From assembly GCA_963666575.2 (NCBI GenBank), contig CAXXYG010000020.1:14940-78939 (forward strand): 64,000 nucleotides of DNA. The letters run 5' to 3'. Source of the stretch: JABMQB01 sp963666575 (lineage in GTDB: Bacteria; Bacteroidota; Bacteroidia; Bacteroidales; Prolixibacteraceae). Both the position numbers and the translations under genes were made by a program. The notes beneath the pieces were generated by a model. It made no database searches. It had not been told where the DNA came from and worked only from the letters and a program-made list of their open reading frames with translations. This document shows, piece after piece, positions 45,901-53,866 of the stretch (positions within the stretch are counted from its first letter, which is position 1; each line of letters opens with the position of its first letter).

Positions 45901-46125
45901 TTGTACCAATGGCGATTGCCATAAATTTTCTGTTTTGGCTTGTTCAATAGTCGAAAATGGAATAAAATAAGCCCGGGGATTTTCTTTATTAATTTGAAAA
46001 ACTGCTTGATTTTGCCAATCCGCAGGGATCTTTTCTTCAAAAGGTACGTTTTTATAGCTTTTGGCACATGAGAAAAATACCAACATTAAAGCAAAGCCGT
46101 AAATCCACTTAGTATTAGTTTTCAT
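42916..46125 (-). CDS. GH2 beta-galactosidase (LacZ-type) lipoprotein
   Basis: A 1069-residue enzyme with a lipoprotein signal (lipobox VFFSC, Cys20), so it is probably anchored in the outer membrane or periplasm. Full LacZ layout: jelly-roll sugar-binding domain (VPSNWEVEGFDYPIY), two Ig-like domains, GH2 barrel with acid/base Glu483 (IIWSLGNEAGNG) and nucleophile Glu546 (IQCEYAHAMGNS), then Bgal_small_N (NFWRAPIDNDFGNNL ... TWFGRGPFESYQDR). Intact and of normal length. Stands alone with its own leader hairpin at 46147. It may finish galactoside breakdown started by the PUL enzymes, but no regulatory link is seen. Confidence 0.92.
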   Translation of the reverse strand: MKTNTKWIYGFALMLVFFSCAKSYKNVPFEEKIPADWQNQAVFQINKENPRAYFIPFSTIEQAKTENLWQSPLVQSLNGTWQFHLAQNPSERPYWFFKDDYNTKTWSEIKVPSNWEVEGFDYPIYTNVKYPHDRTPPVIQEHYNPVGSYKKTFTTPANWDGKEIYLHVGAASSAMNVWVNEQFVGYSEDSKTPADFDISKYLKKGKNSLAIEIFRWSDASYLEDQDFWRLSGITRDIYLLARNKQHIRDFKVISTLDESYTNGKFSLDIDITNLSEKSANLIIEAELLDEGKTIKSFSKTISSEEKSIVVPFSEEIPNVKQWSAEIPNLYELIITLKNSEKEIIEALRQEVGFRTSEIKNGNLLVNGKYVYLKGANLHEHNDITGHVQDKETMLKDIQLMKSNNLNAIRTSHYPQPGLWYELCNKYGLYIVDEANIESHGMGYGEESLAKDPSWKEAHLYRTRNMYQRDKNQPCIIIWSLGNEAGNGVNFMATYDYLKNVDKTRPVQYEQAHGGANTDINCPMYARIENMVNYAKSNPDKPMIQCEYAHAMGNSVGNLQDYWDAIEKYDALQGGFIWDWVDQGLLTTDESGEKYWAYGGDFGPDTVPSDGNFCNNGIVNPDRTEKPTIYEVKKVYQNIGFKAGNLKSGQISITNKYSFLNLSDFNFTYSITADGKIIKKGKLDEINLEPGKSKTIVIDYSIDAEPGIEYFLTLNASLKKTAGLVEAGTILASEQYKLPIYKNKIKTTSANFPPVKLEKNETGVVVVGEEFSVKFDTQKGIINSLIKSGTELLQSGPVPNFWRAPIDNDFGNNLHKRSKVWRKAGDRRKVTNVTVEQPAENTVEVVMTFLIPDEKGKTIAEYISKYTVYGNGEITVDNTFKMTQDDLPEIVRMGMNMVMPREFAEITWFGRGPFESYQDRKTSAFVGLYSGLVADQYWAYLRPQENGNKTDVRWMAITNNDGAGLLFVGKQLLEVSAHHNIMEDFESLERTDGRQVEGVNVVNRHTTDVKERNITSVNIDYKQMGVGGDDSWGAKTHDQYRLTKKEYNYSFSIKPINTGEKITDLVKIQL

Positions 46126-46146
46126 CGTTTTTATTCAGTTTAATTA

Positions 46147-46176
46147 GTACCCTACCGGTATGAACAGGTAGGGTAC
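46147..46176 (-). promoter_or_regulatory. Inverted repeat in the leader of the GH2 lipoprotein gene
   Basis: Perfect 10-bp arms GTACCCTACC / GGTAGGGTAC with a 10-base loop, 22 to 51 bp upstream of the start at 46125. It is positioned to be an operator overlapping the promoter or a 5' leader hairpin. Confidence 0.5.
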
Positions 46177-46342
46177 ACAAAATTGAAAATAATAAATTAT
46201 AAAAACAAATTTTTTGGCAGCCTTTAAAAAATTATCGACAGTTGAAATCTTTAACGTTTCATTTAATAAATACATACGTGCGAACTTTTATAAACAATAA
46301 TTTTTAAGTATATTATGTTCCTGAATTGAAGCGTTTTAAAAT

Positions 46343-46759
46343 ATGGGTCACGCGTATGCATACAGGTGTAATGTTTGTGGTTATGAAGAATTATTTAACC
46401 AGGGCCATGGATTTTCGATTCATTCTCAAAGGGTAGAAGAGTATTTATTATTGAATAAAAAATTGTTTCACTACAAAACACATAATAAAATCCTTCAGTT
46501 GGCGAATGATTTTAAGGATTTGTGGATTAAAGCCGGGTTTCAGGTGTATATGTGCCCAAAATGTAAAATATTGTTTGATAAAGCAGAAATTGAGGTGTAT
46601 AACGACGACAAGATTATGCACAAAAGCCGCTTCAGATGTAGCAATTGCCGGAGCCGATTAAAATTAACGAATATTCATCGGTTATATAAAGCTGCTTGCC
46701 CGGTATGTAAAAAAAATACTTTTAAAAGAGATAAAGAACACCACGATATCTGGAATTAA
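46343..46759 (+). CDS. CxxC (zinc-ribbon-like) protein, unknown
   Basis: A 138-residue protein with four CxxC pairs: YRCNVCGY (9-12), YMCPKCKI, FRCSNCRS and AACPVCKK, which should bind two zinc ions. Between the first and second pair is a helical stretch. No catalytic motif was recognised and no signal peptide is present, so it is cytoplasmic. It could bind nucleic acid or protein. It is divergent from the GH2 gene and its end overlaps the acetyltransferase gene by 4 bp on the opposite strand. Function unknown. Confidence 0.6.
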   Translation: MGHAYAYRCNVCGYEELFNQGHGFSIHSQRVEEYLLLNKKLFHYKTHNKILQLANDFKDLWIKAGFQVYMCPKCKILFDKAEIEVYNDDKIMHKSRFRCSNCRSRLKLTNIHRLYKAACPVCKKNTFKRDKEHHDIWN

Positions 46760-47211
46760 AACGCAATTTTTTTTAGAACCATTCCAATGTGTGGAATTCC
46801 ATCTTCCAAATATTCTTTTGAGACTGTTTCAAAACCCAGATTTGAATAAAATTTTTCCAGGTATTTTTGAGCACTTATTTTAATTTGTTGATTTCCCCAT
46901 TCCTTCTGAATAAATTGAATGGCCTGTTCCATAATTTTTTGACCATAAAAATTATTTCTGTTATTCGAATCAACAACCAACCTGCCTATCGATGCCATTT
47001 CGAATCGTGTTCCAGAAGGTAAAATTCTGGCATATCCAATAATATTATTGTTTTTTAAACCTATCAAGTGCATTCCTTCTAAATCGAGATCATCCAGGTC
47101 GTTATATACACAATTTTGTTCAACAACAAATATTTCGGCTCTGAGCTGTAGTATTTTGTACAACTCATAGTTTGAAAATAATTCAAAAGGTTTGATATTA
47201 ATTTCTATCAT
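46756..47211 (-). CDS. GNAT N-acetyltransferase (ElaA-like)
   Basis: A 151-residue acetyltransferase of the GNAT fold. The ElaA pattern is visible: LRAEIFVVEQNCVYNDLDDL, then IIGYARILPSG, SIGRLVVDSNNR (acetyl-CoA pocket region) and YLEKFYSNLGFETVSKEYLE. Acetyl-CoA-dependent; substrate unknown. The gene lies 3 bp after the GntP permease stop on the same strand, so they share a transcript, although a functional tie is not obvious. Confidence 0.85.
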   Translation of the reverse strand: MIEINIKPFELFSNYELYKILQLRAEIFVVEQNCVYNDLDDLDLEGMHLIGLKNNNIIGYARILPSGTRFEMASIGRLVVDSNNRNNFYGQKIMEQAIQFIQKEWGNQQIKISAQKYLEKFYSNLGFETVSKEYLEDGIPHIGMVLKKIAF

Positions 47212-47214
47212 TTC

Positions 47215-48576
47215 CTATACAAAAAGCGAAGCTGTGAGAGTAAAAACCAAACCACACACAGCAATAATCGATTCCATAACAGTCCATGATTGTAAGGTCT
47301 GTTTTTCATTCATGCCAAAATATTTTCCCACCAGCCAGAACCCACTGTCATTTACATGCGAAAGCAACGTTGCACCAGATGCAATGGCTAAAACGACAAG
47401 AGCTCTTTGTGGGTCGTTTAATCCAATTTCATTTATAACAGGAGCAATAATTCCGGCAGCGGTAATCATAGCTACTGTTGCCGAGCCTTGAGTTACCCTG
47501 ATGATGGCTGCTAATATCCAGGCTAATAAAATAGGTGATAAAGGTGATCCTGCAATTGATTCGGCCATAATTGTACCAATTCCACTATCAACCAATATTT
47601 GTTTAAGAACACCACCAGCTCCGGTTATTAAAATTATAATTCCGGCTGGGCCAAGGGCTTTGGTACTTAAATCAAGGATTTTTTGTTTAGGCATCCCCCG
47701 TTTAATGCATAAAAAATAGATGGCTAACAGGGTCGCAATTATTAAGGCCGAAAACGGGTGCCCAACAAATTGTAAAGTATCCGCTAACATGTTTTGTGGG
47801 ATAACCTCTCTACTTACCAAAACACCAGTAACGGTACTTAATAAGATTAATATCAGCGGGATGCCTATTAGAAAGGCAATTAATGTAAACGAAGGAAGGT
47901 TATTTTTATCAATTTTATCCGAATCCGAATTTGCATCCAGTTCGGGAGGAGGCATGATGTGAATTTTTTTTGCAATGTATTTTCCAAAAATGGGGCCGGC
48001 AATAATTGCAGTTGGGAATCCTAAAATTATACCAAAAAATATAACCCAGCCCAACTGTACATTAATAATATCGGCCACTGCAACAGGCCCGGGAGTAGGG
48101 GGGATAAAACTATGGGTTACAGCCAAGCCTGCCAACAACGGAATACCATAATAAAGCAATGATTTTTTTGTGTCGCGCGACAGGGCATAAACAATAGGGA
48201 CCAGAATTATAAATCCTACATCTAGAAAAACCGGGATGGCAACAATAAATCCGGTTATAACCATTGCCCAGGGGGCTTTGTCTTTACCAAACTTTTTTAT
48301 TAATGTATGTGCCAATGATTCAGCACCGCCTGAACTTTCAAGCATTTGCCCAAAAATAGCTCCTAATCCAACCACAGTGGCCACAAACCCCAGGGTTCCA
48401 CCCATTCCTTTCTGAATACTATCGGTGATATCGGTTAATGGCATACCTGCACAAATACCAACATATATTGCAGTAATTAAAAGCGATATAAAAGCGTTGA
48501 TTTTTAATTTCAGGACAAAAAATAATAAAATAGCAACTGCTGAAATAACGGTGAATACTAAAAACAAGGTAGACAT
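47215..48576 (-). CDS. GntP-family gluconate:H+ symporter
   Basis: A 453-residue inner-membrane permease with about 12-14 hydrophobic segments. GntP family marks include GFVATVVGLGAIFGQMLESS, PIFLDVGFIILVPIV-like sequence, FIPPTPGPVAVADI and VTQGSATVAMITAAGIIAP. The family takes up gluconate and related sugar acids with protons. It is co-transcribed with the GNAT gene. Sugar acids could come from glycan breakdown elsewhere in the window, but no kinase for gluconate is adjacent. Confidence 0.9.
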   Translation of the reverse strand: MSTLFLVFTVISAVAILLFFVLKLKINAFISLLITAIYVGICAGMPLTDITDSIQKGMGGTLGFVATVVGLGAIFGQMLESSGGAESLAHTLIKKFGKDKAPWAMVITGFIVAIPVFLDVGFIILVPIVYALSRDTKKSLLYYGIPLLAGLAVTHSFIPPTPGPVAVADIINVQLGWVIFFGIILGFPTAIIAGPIFGKYIAKKIHIMPPPELDANSDSDKIDKNNLPSFTLIAFLIGIPLILILLSTVTGVLVSREVIPQNMLADTLQFVGHPFSALIIATLLAIYFLCIKRGMPKQKILDLSTKALGPAGIIILITGAGGVLKQILVDSGIGTIMAESIAGSPLSPILLAWILAAIIRVTQGSATVAMITAAGIIAPVINEIGLNDPQRALVVLAIASGATLLSHVNDSGFWLVGKYFGMNEKQTLQSWTVMESIIAVCGLVFTLTASLFV

Positions 48577-48681
48577 GAATGGTTGTATTAAGTTTTGGTT
48601 TAGTCTGTTAAAATTGGAATGAAAATACAGTTTTTTTTAGAAAAATCTATTTTGAAATCTATTTTAAATAGTTGGAATAAT

Positions 48682-48710
48682 AAAAGGCCGCTGAATTTCA
48701 ACGGCCTTTT
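48682..48710 (-). terminator. Terminator after the S41 protease gene
   Basis: Stem AAAAGGCCG / CGGCCTTTT with an 11-base loop, just after the minus-strand stop at 48731; ends in T on the minus strand. Confidence 0.82.
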
Positions 48711-48730
48711 AATTTATACGATCGTAAATT

Positions 48731-50404
48731 TTAATTGGCAGAAATAACTGTGCCGGGAATAAAATTGGCAGAATAATCATCGGGATTATTTAATATTGTA
48801 ATTGTCTGGAGGATACCTTTGTCCTCAGCCATGGCTGCTCTGATGGCTCCTTTTTGGTAATAATACCTCGACACTATTTCATCTTCTAAAAGTTCACATA
48901 TTTCGCTTTTAAATTGTTGAAGGTCTTTTTCGATATTCGGCTGCAATTTACTTTCTAATGCCTCTAATTCTTTTTCTGCCAATGAATAGTATTTTTCAGA
49001 TTTTGCGGTTTCAATAAGGTTATTATATATTTCTAAAGAATGTGATTGATATGAAAAATCACTGTTTTTTACAAATTCAGAAAATTCAGAAAATATTTCA
49101 TCTTCGATTTCAAACTCTTCAGGTGAAGCAATTGATTCATGCGAATTAGCAAATAATGTGGCAAAATCGAACAACTTAAAATTATTTACCAGGGCAATGC
49201 TAAGCTTGCTTAACTTTTCACCTTCGATTTTAACATCAGGAATAACACCACCACCATCGTACACTTTCCTGCCTTTTTTAGTTGCAAATTCAGTAGTTAA
49301 TGAATCAGGAACTACTCCAACGCTACCGTCTTCATTCCGGTGTGAATAATCCAATGCCTGTATACAGCGGCCGCTTGGTGTGTAATATTTTGCGGTAGTT
49401 ACTTTTAGTTTTGTATTGTATGTAAGGTCGCGGGTAGTTTGAACCAATCCTTTGCCAAAAGTACGTGTGCCCACAATAATTCCACGGTCGAGATCCTGCA
49501 TAGCACCAGCAATAATTTCGGAAGCCGAAGCAGATCCACGGTTGGTTAAAACGGCTATCTGAATAGTTGTATCAATTGGTTCAGAAGTAGCTCTGTAAAC
49601 CTTATCCCACTGTTTTACTTTCCCTTTTGTACTTACAATTTCTTCGCCTTTGGGAACAAATAAATTCATGATACGAACAGCTTCAATCAGAAGCCCACCC
49701 GGATTTGAACGTAAATCGAGAATTAATGATTTTGGCTGGTGGGTAGTTTTTAATTCAACAAATGCTTTTTTTACATCTTCGGCACATCCCTGTGTAAAAT
49801 TGGAAAGCCTTATGTATGCAGTCGATTCATCAATCATTCCATAATAAGGAACAGCATCGATTGATATTTTCTCGCGAACAACATCCACATCAAATGGTTT
49901 TTTTTGTCCCGGACGTTGAATTTTTATTTTTATGGATTTGTTAGCCGGCCCTTTTAAAAATCCACTTACATCAGAAGTTGACATATTTTCGGTTGATTTT
50001 TCTTCAACTTCTAAAATAATATCGCCTGCTTTTAATCCACTTTTTTGAGCAGGAAAACCTTCGTAAGGTTCAGCAATAATAATTTTTCCATTTTGATTAC
50101 TTATGAGTGCTCCAATTCCGGCATATTCACCAGTAGTCATAAATCGGAAATCTTCAATGTTTTCTTCCGAAATATAATTGGTATACGGATCCAAAGAGTT
50201 CAGCATGTCATCGATACTCTTTTTAACCAGTTTCTGTGGATTTATGTCATCGACATAAAAAGTATTTAATTCCCTGAATAAAGTATAATAAATGTCAAGG
50301 TTTTTTGACATTAAAAAGTTTTTCTGATCATTATTAAAACTTAATAATGTAACACCACCTATAACAAAAACAACAATCAGTATGGCTAATTTTTTAATTT
50401 TCAT
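48731..50404 (-). CDS. S41 C-terminal processing peptidase (CtpA/Prc type)
   Basis: A 557-residue exported serine protease. Residues 1-22 are an N-terminal signal or anchor (LAILIVVFVIGGVTLL), then an N-terminal helical part, a PDZ domain at about 90-165 (YAGIGALISNQNGKIIIAEP ... GDIILEVEEKS), the peptidase S41 domain with Ser293 in NRGSASASEII and Lys318 in RTFGKGLVQ as the Ser/Lys dyad, and a C-terminal extension of about 170 residues. It trims C termini of periplasmic proteins. Single gene between two terminators; a TACTTTTG (-7 type) box lies at 50470-50463 on the same strand. Confidence 0.9.
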   Translation of the reverse strand: MKIKKLAILIVVFVIGGVTLLSFNNDQKNFLMSKNLDIYYTLFRELNTFYVDDINPQKLVKKSIDDMLNSLDPYTNYISEENIEDFRFMTTGEYAGIGALISNQNGKIIIAEPYEGFPAQKSGLKAGDIILEVEEKSTENMSTSDVSGFLKGPANKSIKIKIQRPGQKKPFDVDVVREKISIDAVPYYGMIDESTAYIRLSNFTQGCAEDVKKAFVELKTTHQPKSLILDLRSNPGGLLIEAVRIMNLFVPKGEEIVSTKGKVKQWDKVYRATSEPIDTTIQIAVLTNRGSASASEIIAGAMQDLDRGIIVGTRTFGKGLVQTTRDLTYNTKLKVTTAKYYTPSGRCIQALDYSHRNEDGSVGVVPDSLTTEFATKKGRKVYDGGGVIPDVKIEGEKLSKLSIALVNNFKLFDFATLFANSHESIASPEEFEIEDEIFSEFSEFVKNSDFSYQSHSLEIYNNLIETAKSEKYYSLAEKELEALESKLQPNIEKDLQQFKSEICELLEDEIVSRYYYQKGAIRAAMAEDKGILQTITILNNPDDYSANFIPGTVISAN

Positions 50405-50735
50405 GTGCTTATATCTTTTGATATGACTTTACAATTAATTATTCTGCTTTTACTATTCTATTCAAAAGTATGAATTAACAAAAACTATACTAAAAACGTG
50501 CAAAAATATAAAACTTGTCATATATATGTAGTAAAAGGTACAGTTGAATTACGTTAATTATTATTAAAACTTTAGTGGTAGTTTAAGAATTGCTTCAATA
50601 TTATTTGTTGATTATTAGTGTTTTTAGAAAATAAATAGTGATTAAAACAGTGAGTGAGAATTAGCAGGCCTTAAACCTTTATATGAAGTTCCTGTCAAAC
50701 CAAATGAAAACTTTTAACAATTAAAAATTAGTATC
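50405..50735. other. Divergent intergenic region, nothing distinct
   Basis: 331 AT-rich bases between the S41 protease and the Spy-like gene. Apart from the TACTTTTG box for the protease no convincing element was seen. Confidence 0.4.
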
Positions 50736-51629
50736 ATGAAAGCAAAAAAGATTGGATTAGTAGTATTAGCATTTTTTTTCGTTTCAGGACTTGTATTTGG
50801 GCAAAGGGCTGATTTTAAAAAAGATGGTAAGAGAGGGCAGTTTCGCCAGGGGAAAGCTAAAACAGAAGACTCAAGAAGTATTTTATCGGAGGAACAAAAA
50901 TCCGAAATGGAAGCTTTATCAATTAAATATGCCCAAAAGTTAAAGCCTATTCAAAATGAGTTACGGGAACTGGAGGCGCATCAAATTACACTTACAACAG
51001 CCCCAAAGCCTGATCTTAAAGAGATTTATTCGAATATTGATAAAATAAGCAGGCAAAAATTATTGCTGGTTCAGGCTAATTCTGAACGCCGATTGGCTAC
51101 AAGGTCATTACTTACTGAAGAGCAAAGTTTACGGTTGGATTCCCGGAAAATGGATGGTAGAAGAGGTTTGCAAATGGATAAAAGAGGTTCTAAGTTCGGC
51201 CATGGAGATAGGAGTTTCGATAGGCAAAATCAAAAAACACACTTTGGAGCAAGGCAAGGTCGGACAAATAAACGTGATACGGTTTCCGGAAAAATGAGGA
51301 GTTCTTCTTCTTTTAATGAAGAACAGATAGAATCTGTTAAACAAATCAGTTTGGAAATGGCAAAAGAAGTAAAACCTTTTGCAGACCAATTACGCGAATT
51401 ACGAGCTGCACATATAACCTTAATAACTGCCGATAAGCCTGAACAAACTGCAATTTCTGAAAGTTTAAAAAAAATGAATAACATCCAAACTTCTATTTCA
51501 AAAATAAAAGCTAAAAACCAACTGGAAATAAGGTCTCAGTTAACTGAAGAGCAACAAATTATGTTTGATAAGCGTGGTTCACGAATCCATTCAAAAAAGG
51601 GAATTGGAGCAAGAGGAAGGCGCATATAA
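50736..51629 (+). CDS. Periplasmic protein with two Spy/CpxP-like (LTxxQ) repeats
   Basis: A 297-residue exported protein: signal peptide (KIGLVVLAFFFVSGLVFG), then two copies of a helical unit of about 95 residues. Copy 1 (about 50-140): SEEQKSEMEALSIKYAQKLK ... LRELEAHQITLTTAPKP ... RSLLTEEQ. Copy 2 (about 190-285): NEEQIESVKQISLEMAKEVK ... LRELRAAHITLITADKPEQ ... RSQLTEEQ. L-T-x-x-Q at the end of each is the Spy/CpxP/ZraP mark. A basic, Gly/Arg-rich linker (MDGRRGLQMDKRG and GRTNKRDTVSG) joins them. Family members chaperone or sense envelope and metal stress; the tandem copy suggests a built-in dimer. Single gene ended by a terminator. Confidence 0.8.
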   Translation: MKAKKIGLVVLAFFFVSGLVFGQRADFKKDGKRGQFRQGKAKTEDSRSILSEEQKSEMEALSIKYAQKLKPIQNELRELEAHQITLTTAPKPDLKEIYSNIDKISRQKLLLVQANSERRLATRSLLTEEQSLRLDSRKMDGRRGLQMDKRGSKFGHGDRSFDRQNQKTHFGARQGRTNKRDTVSGKMRSSSSFNEEQIESVKQISLEMAKEVKPFADQLRELRAAHITLITADKPEQTAISESLKKMNNIQTSISKIKAKNQLEIRSQLTEEQQIMFDKRGSRIHSKKGIGARGRRI

Positions 51630-51660
51630 AATTATATTGTATCAAAATGAAAATAATTTT

Positions 51661-51686
51661 ATGCCGGCAATTTAGCCGGCATTTTT
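51661..51686 (+). terminator. Rho-independent terminator after the Spy-like gene
   Basis: Perfect 8-bp stem ATGCCGGC / GCCGGCAT with a 6-base loop followed by TTTT. Confidence 0.85.
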
Positions 51687-51813
51687 GTTTTGTTAAATTT
51701 GTTTACCGATGAATATCCTTCCTTCAACGAAAAAAATTTGAGTTAGGGTTCACTATTAAATACCTTGTAGGGCATTAATCCAAAATAAGTCTGTTAACTA
51801 AAACCATTCAAAA

Positions 51814-52530
51814 ATGAAACAAAAAGTTATTATTTTATTAGTTGCCTTTTTTTCATTCGTATTACCCTCATGTATATTTATGGGCCCATCGATAAGTGGG
51901 AACGGGCATGTTGTTGAAGAAAATCGGAAGGTTAAAGATTTTGATGGCATAAAAGTGTCGCGAGGCATGAATGTATATATCAATCAGGGTGACCGAATAA
52001 AAGTTGTGGTTAAAGCTGATGAGAATTTGTTGGATGCCGTTATAACTGAAGTGGAAGATGGCATTTTAAAAGTTTATAGCGAAGCCCGTATTCGTAAGTC
52101 AAAAAGTAAAAAAGTATACGTAACTGTTGTTGATATCGAAAGTATTAAATCATCATCAGGGAGCAATGTATATTCAAGCGGGACACTAAAAAGCGAAAAC
52201 CTTGAGCTTTCCTGTTCGTCGGGTGCTAATATGAAATTGGAAATTAATGCCAATGAAGTGGATGCTTCAACTTCATCGGGCGCCAATATGTCGCTTGATG
52301 GGATAACCAAAGAATTTATCGGGAAATCATCTTCAGGGGCAAATTTGAAAGCAGGCGATTTAAAAACTAAAAACTGTCAGTTAGAAACCAGCAGTGGGGC
52401 GAATATTTGGATTTCGGTGGATGGAGAATTGGATGCCAGTGCCAGTAGTGGAGGAAATATTTATTATTATGGGTCACCTAAAAATACATCCATAAAAAAC
52501 TCATCAGGAGGAAATATTAGAAAACAATAG
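51814..52530 (+). CDS. DUF2807 lipoprotein with SSG beta-solenoid repeats (1)
   Basis: A 238-residue protein with a lipoprotein-type signal (lipobox VLPSC, Cys20). The N-terminal part is the DUF2807 (head GIN) strand set (FDGIKVSRGMNVYINQGD ... VVKADENLLDAVITEVEDG ... LKVYSEARIRKSKS). The C-terminal part repeats the S-S-G-[AGS]-[NS] motif about every 20 residues (SSSGSNVYSSG, SCSSGANMKLE, STSSGANMSLD, KSSSGANLKAG, ETSSGANIWIS, SASSGGNIYYY), giving a right-handed beta-helix. Surface or periplasmic; role unknown. The next gene is a paralogue. Confidence 0.85.
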   Translation: MKQKVIILLVAFFSFVLPSCIFMGPSISGNGHVVEENRKVKDFDGIKVSRGMNVYINQGDRIKVVVKADENLLDAVITEVEDGILKVYSEARIRKSKSKKVYVTVVDIESIKSSSGSNVYSSGTLKSENLELSCSSGANMKLEINANEVDASTSSGANMSLDGITKEFIGKSSSGANLKAGDLKTKNCQLETSSGANIWISVDGELDASASSGGNIYYYGSPKNTSIKNSSGGNIRKQ

Positions 52531-52598
52531 GTTAACTGTAACAGTGGCGGTTTTTATGCGTCATACAAAAAACACTTTATTAATTAAACTTCTTTAAT

Positions 52599-53303
52599 AT
52601 GAAATCATTTAAGCAGCTATTTATATTTATTTGTGTTTCAGTTTTTATAGGAACAGCGTTATCATCTGCAGCAGCAAACGATAGAGAAACACGTGAAGTG
52701 TCTGGTTTTAATGCTATTAAAGTTTCATCAGGAATTGATTTGTACTTGAAAATGGGAGATACTGAATCGGTAGAAATTGTTGCCGATGATGACATTATGG
52801 ATAAAATTATAACCAGAGTTGAAGATGGAGTTCTTCGAATATATGTAAAAGACCGAATCTCGTGGCGTTGGCGAATGGAACGGAAAGCATATGTAACTGT
52901 CAAAGAAATTGAAAAAATTGATGCTTCAGCTGGATCAGACGTTAAAGGCAATAGTACAATTACAGCATACGACCTTGAAATAAATGCAAGTAGTGGCAGT
53001 GATGTTGAACTGGACGTGAAAGTGGATAACCTGGACCTTGATGTAAGTAGTGGGTCGGACGCAAAAATGACCGGACTCGCAAAAAACTTTAGAGCGGAAG
53101 CCAGTAGTGGGGCTGATATCCATGCCTCGGAATTAAGAACCAAGAACTGCGAAGTTCGTGTTAGTTCAGGGAGTGATGCCAGCGTAAATGTATCGAACGA
53201 ATTAACCGCCCGGGCCAGCAGTGGTGGCGATATTCGTTATACCGGAAATCCTGAAATAAAAGATATTAGCGAGTCAAGTGGTGGAGATGTTTACAAGCGT
53301 TAG
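52599..53303 (+). CDS. DUF2807 protein with SSG beta-solenoid repeats (2)
   Basis: A 234-residue paralogue of 51814, 68 bp downstream. It has a cleaved signal peptide (LFIFICVSVFIGTALSSAAA) rather than a lipobox, so it is soluble in the periplasm or secreted. The fold is the same: FNAIKVSSGIDLYLKMGD ... IVADDDIMDKIITRVEDGVL, then the SSG repeats, here mostly with Asp (ASSGSDVELD, VSSGSDAKMT, ASSGADIHAS, VSSGSDASVN, ASSGGDIRYT, ESSGGDVYKR), where the first paralogue has Asn. The N-to-D swap may give calcium binding. Closed by a terminator. Confidence 0.85.
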   Translation: MKSFKQLFIFICVSVFIGTALSSAAANDRETREVSGFNAIKVSSGIDLYLKMGDTESVEIVADDDIMDKIITRVEDGVLRIYVKDRISWRWRMERKAYVTVKEIEKIDASAGSDVKGNSTITAYDLEINASSGSDVELDVKVDNLDLDVSSGSDAKMTGLAKNFRAEASSGADIHASELRTKNCEVRVSSGSDASVNVSNELTARASSGGDIRYTGNPEIKDISESSGGDVYKR

Positions 53304-53333
53304 TCTCTACTTGTTTATAAATAGTTTGAAGTT

Positions 53334-53358
53334 AGGGCATGTAAAGTGCCCTTTTTTT
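53334..53358 (+). terminator. Terminator after the DUF2807 pair
   Basis: Stem AGGGCA / TGCCCT with a 7-base loop followed by seven T. Confidence 0.82.
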
Positions 53359-53427
53359 ATAAATAATAAAAGGTTAAATTTGCTGTTCATTTAAGAAATA
53401 CAATGTATTGTTTATAAGACATTTATT

Positions 53428-53703
53428 ATGGTTGGTTTTGTTGTCCTTTATTTAGTTGGTTTTGTGCGCACAATATTTATTATTGCAATTATTTATTTTG
53501 TTATTCGTCTGGTATCGAGGTATTTATTCCCGGTGCTCCTCGATAAAGGAGTAAAGAACATGCAACAAAAAATGAACAATCAACAGTTTAATCAGCAACC
53601 ACCTACCCGCCCTGAAGGTGAAGTTACTGTTGAAGACAAAAAAAGCTCTTACAAAAGTAACCAGGATAAAGGTGATTATGTTGATTTTGAGGAGGTGGAG
53701 TAG
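53428..53703 (+). CDS. DUF4834 small membrane protein
   Basis: A 91-residue protein with one long hydrophobic N-terminal segment (residues about 2-28: VVLYLVGFVRTIFIIAIIYFV) followed by a short arm (VSRYLFPVLLDKG), a Gln/Asn-rich linker and an acidic tail (GDYVDFEEVE). This is the layout of DUF4834, found across Bacteroidota. It is an inner-membrane protein with the tail in the cytoplasm; function unknown. Lies between the DUF2807 terminator and glyS. Confidence 0.8.
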   Translation: MVGFVVLYLVGFVRTIFIIAIIYFVIRLVSRYLFPVLLDKGVKNMQQKMNNQQFNQQPPTRPEGEVTVEDKKSSYKSNQDKGDYVDFEEVE

Positions 53704-53866
53704 GGTATATAATTTCTGAATTACGATTTTTAATTGGCGATTTATTCAATTTATATATGAGATAAGTTTCTAATTTTTCTTTATATTGAAAATAAATCCA
53801 TGCTACTCACCCCTGTTTTCATTTAAACCTTTATTTTTGTACCCCTATTAAAGAAACTAAGAATTT

